From NCBI RefSeq assembly GCF_000004195.4, contig NC_030677.2:199553743-199617742 (forward strand): DNA of 64,000 nucleotides, in the 5' to 3' direction. Made by a program: the position numbers and the translations under genes. Shown here piece after piece: positions 38,601-50,600 of the stretch. Below the pieces are notes generated by a model. The model ran no database searches, was not told where the DNA came from, and worked only from the letters and a program-made list of their open reading frames with translations. The DNA is from Xenopus tropicalis (taxonomy: Eukaryota; Chordata; Amphibia; Anura; Pipidae). Numbering within the stretch: the stretch's first letter is position 1; every line of letters starts with the position of its first letter.

Positions 38601-41600
38601 ATAGTTCCATACATACATGAATATAATGTAGAACAGCCGAAAGGCTATAATCAGATTGCATTCTTTCTCATTCTGCTTTAAAAATAGCTATATATCATAG
38701 AACAGTGCTGTCCAACTGGCGGCCCGCGGGTGTGGCCCCCCACCTGTCTAGCTGCTTTGATGGCTTACCTTTGTGTAAGCTTTAAATGGTATCAGTACTG
38801 GGATTAACTGGCCCCCTGCATGGTTCTCACCTCAGATTCAGCCTGTAATCCCTCTGTATTGTTTAAACATGTAATCCCCTGTGTTTTTCACACCTTTTAG
38901 TTTCTGCATTGTTCACCCCCTGCAGTGTTCACACCTGAGGCTCAAACTGTAATCACCCACATTGTTCAACTGTTCACACCTCAGACATTGTATGTAGTGC
39001 CTGGACTATGCTGCCTGTGTATATGGCACACATAGAAAGCATAGGGGAGGCAAAGTATGGCACATAGGCAGGATAAGGCAGGGAAAGTATGGAACACACA
39101 GGCAGCATATGGCAGGCAGAGTATGGCACACACGGGCAGCATAGGGCAGATAGAGTATGGCACACACAGGCACCATAGGGGAGGCAAAGTATGGCACATA
39201 GGCAGTATAGGGCAGGGAAGGTATGGAACACACAGTCAGCATAGGGCAGGTAGAGTATGGCACACATAGGCAGCATAAGGGAGGCAGAGTGCTGCCTGTG
39301 TGTGCCATACTCTGCCTGCCCTATGCTGCCTGTGTGTGCCATACTCTACCTGCCCTAAGCTGACTGTGAGAGGTGAACCTGGCAGGGGTTTGTTCTGGGA
39401 GTTTGTTAGTAGTTGGAAATAGCCATTAAATGGTCCCTAAGGTGTGTAGTTATGTTGCTGGGGGTTGCTGTGCTATCCACAGGGGAGAAGGAGGCATATG
39501 GATTTAAGGGTGTGTCTTAATATTACATAATATAATTCTTTCATATATGAATAACTGTTGATATCCCCGCAGTGAGGACCAAGCATTTGGGTTTTTGCTG
39601 CACTACCACCATTGTGATAAAATGGGTGTGGTTAAAAAAGGGGAGTGGCCAAAACTGGCTTCCATTAGCGGCCCTCCACCATGTATGCTAGAGAAATTCC
39701 GGCCCTCGGCACCGCAGAAGTTGGACAGCACTGTCATAGAAGAATAAATCGGAAACGGAACCAGCGATGATGTTTGAAAGGTTATGAGTAGAAAAATATG
39801 CTCTGCTATGGACTGAGATAGGAAAAACTGTCATTCTGAAAGATAGCTCTAGTTCTGCAGGGAAGTGATGGTTTCTATAAATCATAAAGTGTAACATAAA
39901 CCAGTAGTATGACAGCAGATAGCACTGCAAGATGCGCCTAGGGTTTTCAGAGTGTGGTTTGTGTCAATGGCGTTTGCATCCTATTTACTGGCAGCAAGTC
40001 TGGTGCGCTATTGGCACAACCCATAGGCCCACAGGTGGGAATACTGGAGCTCAAGGGTTCCCCAACATTAATAGTTGAAGTTGTGAATCCTTCATCAGAA
40101 GGTGGGCACATTGGCTGCCATGTAATTACAGGGGCCTGTATGGACACAAGCACCTTGCTTCACTTTCTCCCTGATGGAGAGGGAAGCCCTGGAGCTACCA
40201 TCACTCTGGCCCTGACACTAGCTCCAGGGTCCCCACAACAGTTGTGTCAAACTAGACTTGTGCCCAGTTGGATGCAAACACCATATTAAATGTATTAAAT
40301 GGACGCTCAGGAAGTAATGCAACACCCCCCCCCCCATTCTGAAAATACAACTAACTCATGATCTGCATCAAAACATGACGGCAATTGTATATGTTTTGGT
40401 GAATTTTCTGCAACTGAGCTGAAAACAGTTCAGAGGGTGGTCACGTTTAAACTTCAATTATGGTTCAAAAGCTGCATTATGGGTAAAACATGAAGATTTG
40501 TGGCTGAACTTTGCACACTGCACTTGTGTTTGTAAGTGACCCCTAGGGGCATATTCATTATAGTGTGTAAGCCAACATCACTGCTACAATAAATATGCCT
40601 TCTGTTGTATGGCATGGTAAGAAGAGTGTGGCTACCCAGTGGGTGGTAGGGGGACAGGGCCTAGAGCAGTGATCCCCAACCAGTGGCTCGGGGGCAACAT
40701 GTTGCTCCCCAACCCCTTGGATGTTGCTCTCAGTGCCCCCAAACCAGGTAGTTATTTTTGAATTCCTGACTTGGTGGCAAGTTTTGGTTGAATAAAAACA
40801 AGATTTCCTACCAAATAAAGCCCCTGTAAGCTGATAGTGTGCATAGAGGCCCTAATAGCCAATCTTAGCCCTTATTTGGCACCTCCATGAACTTTTATGG
40901 GGCTTGTGTTGCTCTCCAAGTCTTTTTACAGTTGACTGTGGCTCACGAGTAAAAAAAAAAGGTTGGGAATCCCTGGCCTAGAGCAATGATCCCCAACCAG
41001 TGGCTCTGGGGCAACATGTTGCTCCCAAACCCCTTGGATGTTGCTCACAGTGGCCTTATAGCAAGTGATCATTTTTGACTTTCTGGTAATTTTTGGTAGC
41101 ATAAAAACCAAGTATAATGCCAAACAGGGCCTCTTGTAGGCGCCCAGTGGCCTCAAAGCAGCTGCTTATTATTGAATTCCTGGCTTGGAGGCAAGTTTTG
41201 GTTGCATAAAAACCTAGTGTACTGCCAAACAGAGCCTCCTGTAGGCTGCCCTTCCACATAAGGGCTACCAAATAGCCAATCATAGCTTATTTGACAACCC
41301 CCTGATCTATTGGGATGCTTGTGTTGCTCCCTAAAACTTTTTCCATTTGAATGTGGCTCACACGAATAAAAGGTTGGGGGCTCCTGGCTAGAGTTTAGTA
41401 GTCCTCCAACCCAGCCTCTCTCCTACCCTTAATTTTGCTACCCCCCACAAACTAGCGGCATCAGACAGGTACAAGTGGCCCATGAAGGGTAGGGGTTCCC
41501 CTGAGCAGGCACTGTGAGCATTCAAGTTACTTAACTGGTGGCCTCATTTGTCTGTGAATTTATAGAAGTAGCCGAAGGCTGCAAAATAGGAGACTTAATC

Positions 41601-44600
41601 ATAATGTAGCCCTAGGTAAAGGTTTTCCTGCCTTATACTTTATTTGAATAGAAATGACATTTTACCCCCACCCCCTCAAAGAAACGAGAAGAAACTACTT
41701 GAATGTTCTTCACATTTCTGAACGAGCTGCTAAAAATGGGAAACAATGGAATGTTCTGGCTGCAAGCACTGTTCACAGTAGGGGATACAATATATACATA
41801 TATTTGGCAGCTGCCATAATTGCACATCAGGTGAAAGGGATCTTTATAATTCACGGTTTTTATGTTTCACATTCATTGGATTTCTGTTCTGCTAAACTGT
41901 GGGTTCCGTTCAGATGAAGTTGTTCTATTGTCGTGTAATGCTGAACTGAATGTTATTTATTGTGCCTAAACCTAATAATGCAAAGGCACTTTACTCATCA
42001 GGAACATTTCCATGGAGGTTTCATGGCTCCTAGCGGCAAGTATTATTGGATAGACAGGGAACTAATATATGTTATAGTAAACTCATTATTAGGGGAAGCA
42101 AAACAAAATTAGGAACATTCTAACAGCTGTATGTTTAGAAAATGCACGGGAAATGTATAATAATAGGTGCAATTATGGAGGCGGCACAGTGTATAACTCT
42201 ATAACTGCTTTACTCAGCAATGTATAGAGCAACTGTGGCTACGAACCCCTTTAAATGTTATACCAGCCAAATGGAATGTACAGTGCAGCTATATAATGGC
42301 CACGGGGCCATTTCACCAAAGCATTAGGGTGCACACATCAGATTTTCAGTGTGTTTTGTATCCAATTCACATCAAAGTGCATTGGCAAACTAATATTACG
42401 GTGAAATCATGAGGGAGGAATGATGCATTTTGGGTAAAAACAATATTGTGCTTGAAATTGCACCTGTGGTTGTCAATTAACCCTATGGTATAATGCAGTG
42501 ATCACCAACCAGTGGCCTGGGGGCAACATGTTGCTCCCCAACCCCTTGGATGTTGCTCTCAGTGCCCCCAAACCAGGGAGTTATTTTTGAATTCCTGACT
42601 TGGGGGCAAGTTTTGGTTGAATAAAAACAAGATTTCCTACCAAATAAAGCCCCCTGTAAGCTGATAGTGTGCATAGAGGCCCCTAATAGCCAATCTTAGC
42701 CCTTATTTGGCTCCTCCTTGAACTTTTATGGCGCTTGTGTTGCTCCCCAAGTCTTTTTACATTTGACTGTGGCTCACGAGTAAGAAAGGTTGGAGATCCC
42801 TGTATAATGTAATAAAAAGGCAGAGTATGCCCAGACCTAGTAATCAGCTTTGCTATGGGTTATTTTAAACAGTGGTGGTGGTAGACAAGTGACATTTGTG
42901 GATGAACCAGTTACTTTGGGGGGATGTTTACCTTGCAGAAACCAGGCAGGGGCTATTTAACCGAACAGCCCCTTCTAAAACCTGGATAACACAAGAGATA
43001 TCAGGCCAGAAATTCAATCTTATAATCCAGGGACTTACCCATAAGTAGTACCAACTCACTTTGGTTTCTAAGATACAGTAATATGGGGCTTCTCTGGTGT
43101 CGCGATAATGCACTTAGGGTGCACCATTAAACTTCCCAGGGACTGAAATAAATGTGATTTAAATTCACTATATACAGTATGTTGTTTGATAAGGAAGAAT
43201 ATAGAGGCAAATTGCTCTACATTTCCATGGCACGATCCCTAGATGTGTGTGTATAATAGCAGGGTGTACGCCAGCCCCACTCCCAGTGTTGGTAATGGAG
43301 TAAAATGTTGCTTTTACTCTAATGGCCCCTGCAAGCATTTTGTGCACTTATATATCTTTCCCTCCAATCATGGATGTGTTTATAGAACCAAAAATAACAT
43401 TGCCCAGCTGAGAGGCTCCATCCTGTATAAAATGCCTGCACTTTCTACTCAAGAGAATTGCTGCAAGTTGCTCGGCAATAACCGTAAAACACATTATTTA
43501 GGCTCAATAAGGAGAGTAATTGTTCTCTGTTTGCTGCAAAATGGCAGAAAAATATAATAGTCAGGATTCAGTCAGAATTGCTAAAGCACAAAAATGATAA
43601 GCTAAATACAAACACTTATTATAGCTACAGCAATGGGATGTACAGGTATGGGACCTGTTATCCAGAATGCTCAGGACCTGGGGTTTTCTGGATAAGGGAT
43701 CTTTCTGTAATATGGATCACCATACCTTAAGTCTGTAAAACAACATTTAAACATGAAATAAACCCAATAGGATTGTTTTGCCATCAATATGGATTCATGC
43801 AGCTTAGTTGGGATCAAGTACAGGTATAGGATCCATTATCCAGAATGCTCGGGACCAAGGGTATTCCGGATAAGGGGTCTTTCCGTAATTTGGATCTCCA
43901 TACCTTAAGTCTACAAAAAAATCAATAAAACATTAATTAAACCCAATAGGATTGTTCTGCCCCCAATAAGGGGTAATTATATCTTAGTTGGGATCAAGTA
44001 CAGGTACTGTTTTATTATTACAGAGAAAAGGGAATCATTTAACCATTAAATAAACCCAATAGGACTGTTCTGCCCCCAATGAGGGGTAATTATATCTTAG
44101 TTGGGATCAAGTACAGGTACTGTTTTATTATTACAGAGAAAAGGGAATCATTTAACCATGAAATAAACCCAATAGGGCTGTTCTACCCCCAATAAGGGGT
44201 AATTATATCTTAGTTGGGATCAATTACAGGTACTGTTTTATTATTACAGAGAAAAGGGAATCATTTAACCATTAAATAAACCCAATAGGGCTGTTCTGCC
44301 CCCAATAAGGGGTAATTATATCTTAGTTGGGATCAAGTACAGGTACTGTTTTATTATTACAGAGAAAAGGGGATCATTTAACCATTAAATAAACCCAATA
44401 GGGCTGTTCTGCCCCCAATAAGGGGTAATTATATCTTAGTTGGGATCAAGTACAGGTATTGTTTTATTATTACAGAGAAAAGGGAATCATGTTTAAAAAT
44501 GTGAATTATTTGATTAAAATGGAGTCTATGGGAGATGGACTTTCCGTAATTCAGAACTTTCTGGATAATGGGTTTCCAGATAAGGGGTCCGATACCTATA

Positions 44601-47600
44601 GTTTGTTTACTACTGTGACCTATACCCCCATATGTAATAAAAGGCACTAAGTTGCCCTGAAGCAATAACCCATAGTAATCAACAAGGTGTTTGCTTTTAA
44701 ACAGGTGGCTTGTAAATGTTACGTGCTGATTGGTTGCTATGGGTTACTGCTCCTGGGCAAACTTAGTGTCTTTTATTACATAACCCCCATAGAGTCTTGG
44801 GTTTTACAATAAAAATTATCACCTGACTCGTGGCACATTTACCCCTTTTCCTATATAATGACTTGTCTCCAATTTCATGTTTTATTGACAATATGTTGCG
44901 CAGAACTTCTTATTTACTCAATGTGTTGAGGAAATGAAAAGCGACTTTCTATTGCTGTTCTTTGTACACCTTGATTGTTTGAATGAATGGCTGCATTTAT
45001 AGAAAAGTGCATTGTGGGCTTGTGTGGGGCACGGGGACATTGTAGAATCCCAGCAGGAGATGGTTACAACTGGGAAATCAATAACTGCCTCCCTCCGCCT
45101 CGCCATTATCCACAAGCACAACCAACTGTAACTGACTTGGTGGATTTATAACAATACATACTGTATATGAACAGGTCGGCTTTGATTACTTCAATGTAGA
45201 CCTCTGGGTGTTTCATTTCTGCTACAATATGGGTTACAGTGTGGCCTGTATTCTGACATAATAGCCATAGGAAGATATAAACCTCCTTTGTATCTTAAAG
45301 GAGAAAGAAAGGTAAAAACTAAATAAGCTTTATCAGAAAGGTCTATGTAAATACAGCCATAAGCACTCACAGTAATGCTGCACTCTGTCAAAAGATTTCT
45401 TGTATCTGTAATTCCTGTGCCACAGACACGCAGCTTTCTGCTCTCTCCCCTCTCCTGCTCCCCCCTCCCTCAAGAATGCTAAGAACTCACTCCCCCCCTT
45501 AGGAATGTGGATCTGAGCCAATCAGCAGGAAGCTTCCTCATAGGGGCCGATTCATTAAAACACGGGTTCGAATCCCGAATGGGAAAAATTTGGATTGGAT
45601 ACGATAAATTCTGAAGATCGCAAATATTGCGAAAATGCTTACGAGAAAATTGTATTAGTCACGATAATATCGTATTGGCGACCGAAAGTCCCAAAATTTT
45701 CATACCGAACAATTGTAAACAGTGGGAAAACCTTTCCGATTTTTTGCGTGCAATCGTACGAAAAAGTCACACAAGCATATGAAAAAGGCGCGCGGGAGTC
45801 GTTAAAAATCGCACAAGCATTTAAAAATTGCCCGAAAATACGCTCGGAGCGCTCAAATCTTAATAAATCTGCCCCATAGTCTTACTAACTGAGCATGTTC
45901 ACTTGGTCTCAGTGTCAGTGCAGGAGTGAGGCATTATGGGAACTTTCTTTACACAGCTCAGCGTTTTTTCTTCCTGTTTGGCTTCTGATCATCTGAATGG
46001 GAGAAATATGGGGAGACATTAGGGCACTATTGAGAGAACTGCAGGTATGCCTGCAGCTTGAGATTAACTCTATATTAGCCTTTCCTTCTCCTTTAAGGAA
46101 AAATGACAAAACCAGATGTTACTGGGTCCCACAGCAAATTCAATTTAGGGCCTGCGGCATAGAGGCGGGGCAGGCAATATATGATTGACAGCTCAGATTT
46201 TTAAATACATTTATAACGGGTATGGATGATTTAATTAAAAAAACAATTAGGGGTTTCATGTTTAATTTTGAAAGGACTTTTATTATACAGCTTTTTATGA
46301 CTGGGTGACAAGGGGTGTAGGCCATTCTTGTCCCCAGGAACCATCCCCGGTGCTGCCTGTTGGCTAGGGTTACCACCTTCCGATTCTCAGAAACCTGGGC
46401 GGGGGTGGGACAGGTGATGTCAGGGGGTGGGGCTGATGCCATCAGGGGCGATTGGCCCATCGTTATGTCAATCTAAAAGAAAACAGGCAGGGAGTTTTGG
46501 GTTAAAACCGGGTAGGTGGCAACCCTACTGTTGGAATAGCACTCTACTTACAACAAGTGTAACATCCTGGGCAAGTTATAATGGAATGTAACGCTTTTCT
46601 GACCCAATTTACCAAACCCAGGCTAGTAGTGATAATGGGAGCATGGGTTACATTGCGACACTTAATACAAAGGGGTGAGCCTCCGCTATATGGGAGAATT
46701 AGATGGAGCTGAGGGTGTAGTTGAACTACAACTAGCTGAGGTGTGTAGTGCAAATAGAGAATAATGGACGCCAGAGGATTCTTGCTTAATAACTATGGTA
46801 CAATTTATTGGACAAAGGCACAACTTTATAGTGCAGCAGGGTATACTCACAGACACAGCAGTGTATGATGTCACAGATAGTACAGCAGATGTGACACTTT
46901 AGGCACAGAATAACCCACTTGGAGGATGCACAGAGGATTAGTTGACACCTGAGATATAGACCTTTCAGAAGGGAGTGTTCCGGCCGACTGTGGTCCAGGG
47001 GAGAGCTCCTAACACTGGTACCTGGCGTCTAATAAAACCGGTCCCTAAAGAACGACTACAGAGCCGGGGTGGACTAAACCCTTTGTTACAACTCCTGGTT
47101 GGGGCTATAGACTGCCCTTACTAAATAACCTGACTACAATCACCTCTCCTAGAGGGTGCTATAACAAATCTGTCTGTGCTGGCTTAACCTCGTTCACGGG
47201 GCCCTGTCCCCGACTTAGCACTAGGGTAGGTGGTCCCCTAGGGTACAAATGGCTTCTGGGCCTATGTTCTGGTCCAGGCTCAGTTGGGATCTGTCCAGAA
47301 CACAGCATGCAGCCAAAAGAGGAAGCCACTTCCTTGTGCAAGACACTATATAGTCTGCCAAGGGGAGTGGTCAACCTGGGCTAAACCTATAGAGGGCAGC
47401 CTAATAACAGTAACCTGAGATCAGAGGGCTCTGCCCTATAACAATACAGATTAGATAAAGAATAAGGGATAACACCATAGGGAGCTTAACCCTATGGGTC
47501 CCTACAGGAACATTGGGCTGCAGAACTCCAGTAGGGCCTGGGAAACCAGTAGTGACCGGAAAATGAATGAAGCAGATCAGTATTTAATTATTTTTTTAGT

Positions 47601-50600
47601 TCTCGGCTGAATTGGGACCACCGTTCAAAACAATACATGATTTTAATGGCTATGGTTTCATATACATATTTAACGGTACCTTTTTGACGCTTCTGTTTCA
47701 GGTGCAAAAACGGATGACGGTTAAATCACTGATCAGTGCTCTTTTTACCATGCCTGCTCATTATCGCTACCTGTGCCTGAGCCACTTAATTGGATGGACC
47801 GCTTTCCTTTCGAATATGTTGTTCTTTACGGACTTTATGGGCCAGGTAAATGCTCCTCAGTATAACTGTGCCATATATTCCATATAATGTCTTTGTCAGT
47901 AGAACTTGCCTTGTCGGCCCTACTGCTGTCAGTGGTACTGCCTGTTCCCGGGGCTACTAGGGACCCTTACTGGGCCTCCTGGACTCCCAATAAGAACATA
48001 CATCATGGAGTTACCACCAGGGGACCCAACAGACACTTCTGAAGGAACTTTTTTAAAGGTAGAAAGGTTAGAGAAGACACTTATCCTGAGACTTTCATAA
48101 CAGCCCCATACATAAGGCCCTAGCCAGCCCTATACAGTAAGTCAATATTACATCAGCTGATCTTTTTTATAGTCACAGATACAGAAGTCATGCAACAACA
48201 ACTATGGAGAATGAGACACATTCATCAAGCCCAATGCTTATTCCTTTACATCATGTGCGGCAGTAATGAATGGTGCGTTCCTTTGTGTTCATTGCCCTAT
48301 TTTATCATGCACCCGTCCTAAATATACAAGCTTTAAAATGGGAAATATCATGTCCGTGGCTAAGCTTGAATGGATCACTGATATGTAAACGGATACACAG
48401 TCAGTTATATATGTAAATATAGCCAATAACATATATAGGTATGGGATCTATTATTTGGAGGCCCAACAAACTAACTTTGGCATTCCCAACAATATATTTT
48501 GAAATAAGCAATTCTTTCCCTGATTAGCATTTCCTCTATAACAGGGATGACTAATTCATTGATCGCGGTCCACCAGTCGATCCCGCATGGATTTCTGGTG
48601 GACCGAGATGAAGCCGGGGATGCGTTGATTGATTTTATGGGAAAAAAGAACCCCCCCCCTATCTGCCTATAATCCCCTCTAATGTACTTGTACAGAGTAA
48701 TCATGTCCCCTCGCAAGCGCCTCTTTTCCAGAGAAAACAACCTTAACCCTGACAGTCTAACCTCATAGTTTAACCCTTCCATCCCCTTTACCAGTTTAGT
48801 TGCAGTCTCTGCACTCTCTCCAGCTCATTAATATCCTTCTTAAGGACTGGAGCCCAAAACTGCACCGCATACTCAAGGTGAGGCCTTACCAGGGACCTAT
48901 AAAGGGGCAAAATTATGTTCTCATCCTTTGAGTCACTGCCCTTTTTATACAAGACAGCACTTTATTTGCTTTAGTAGCCACAGAATGACACTGCCTGGAA
49001 TTAGATAGCTTGTTATCTACAAAAACCCCTAGATCACTTCTCCTAAGTGTATTCCTCTTGTTTCCTATATAAATGTTTCATATACATTTGTAAGCAGCAT
49101 GGAAAGCATGAGGTACAGTTGCCAGTAGCCTAAGGAACCATTTGGCATTAATGACAATGGATATTAAATGATTCTTAATGGATAAGACAATCAGCAATTT
49201 ATTTGTGTCGACACGAAGAGCCTTTTGGTTCTAGATTAAAAATTCAAAAATAACTCCCTGGTTTGGGGGCACTGAGAGCAACATCCAAGGGGTTGAGGAG
49301 AAACATGTTGCCCTCGAGCCACTGGTTGGGGATCACTGGTCTACAGATATGCTTTTTGTCTCATAAGGGAAATGAGACATTACTCACCGACAATTATAAC
49401 CAGTTTTCCTGAGCTTTTTTTGTCCTTTATTATCTCCAGATCGTATACCATGGAAACCCCTATGCAGAACATAACTCCACAGCATATCTAACCTATGAAA
49501 GAGGAGTGGAAGTAGGCTGCTGGGGTATGTGTATCAATGCAATCTCCTCAGCGTTGTATTCATGTAAGTACCTTTCATACATTAGTCCCACTGTATCCTG
49601 AATCTCCTGAAAGATATATAATTACGCAGCATGTTGTGTCGGGTACAACTCGAATGTAATCTATTAAAAAGGCAAAAATAGCCATAATAGGAAAATCTGC
49701 CTTAGTAAGTAAATCTCCCACCTTGGCTTTGATGAGGTTTGATTTGAAAATGGTAATGTATCAATGTTTGGGTTCAAATTTTTTTGTGTTAAAACTCCCA
49801 AAATTCAATCTATGGTTCCAAACTCACATTTTTGGCAGTGGTATAAGTGTGAAAATTGGAAAAATTGTAATTCAAAAATTCACCAGCTAAAAGAAGTCAG
49901 TAGGATTTGTCCAAGGCAAGTCAAGCCATATTTTCAATTCTAGAGTTTTTAAGGTATTTTAGTTGTTTTTATTCAAATTAGTTTTCCTTATTAATAAATA
50001 ACAAAGCATTCAAATTTTTTGAAAATGTGAGTTTATTTGAATTAGAAAAAAACTCCCTAATTCCCAAACTCGAAAATTGATAAGCCCAGTGGTGTAAATT
50101 AGTGATGGACGAAATGTTTCGCCGGGCATGGATTGTTTCGAAAAATGGATGAAAAAATTTGCCACGGAAAAATTCGCCGTGAGTCAAAAAATTGTCGCAA
50201 GAATAGTCGCACGTTCAAAAATTGTTGCAAGAATAGTCGCAAGAATCGTTGCGGGCGTCAAAAGAATTGTCGCACGTCCAAGAATAGTCGCAAGAATAGT
50301 TGCGCGTTCAAGAATAGTTGCGCGTTCAAGAATAGTCGTGCGTTCAAGAATAGTCGTGCGTTCAAGAATAGTCGCACGTTCAAGAATAGTCGCGCGTTCA
50401 AGAATAGTCCCGCGTCCAAGAATAGTCGCAAAAATAGTCGCGCGTCCAAGAATAGTCGCAAGAATAGTTGCACGTTCAAGAATAGTCACAAGAATAGTTG
50501 CGTGTTCAAGAATAGTTGCGCGTTCAAGAATAGTCGCAATAGTCGCGCGTTCAAGAATAGTCGCAAGAATAGTCGCACGTCCAAGAATAGTCGCAAAAAT

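Larger units (their letters stand above)
31192..47701 (+). other. slc45a2: slc45a2 intron 3 (largest)
   Basis: 16.5 kb, GT-AG, placed in the central-loop coding region. It carries the majority of the intronic MITEs plus the LINE-derived array at 34.2-34.9 kb and two diverged segments that resemble each other (32130-32460 and about 46760-47560). I see nothing nameable in 31200-31800, 32470-32920, 34920-35930, 36700-37840, 39750-40660, 41390-42490 and 42810-43640. Confidence 0.9.
47846..49439 (+). other. slc45a2: slc45a2 intron 4
   Basis: 1.59 kb, GT-AG. It contains a half hairpin element (48553-48640), a minus-strand LINE fragment (48650-49075) and a truncated hAT MITE (49232-49341). The first 700 bp show nothing nameable. 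Confidence 0.9.

Noticed and set aside
38974..39342. 122-codon Cys/Tyr/Ala-rich minus-strand frame
   Set aside because: Translation of the roughly 35-bp minisatellite inside a hAT element.
45560..45580. tRNA-like B box GGTTCGAATCCCG
   Set aside because: It is an exact-looking B box, but it is part of the inverted arm of a Harbinger-like MITE. No A box, acceptor stem or cloverleaf can be drawn.
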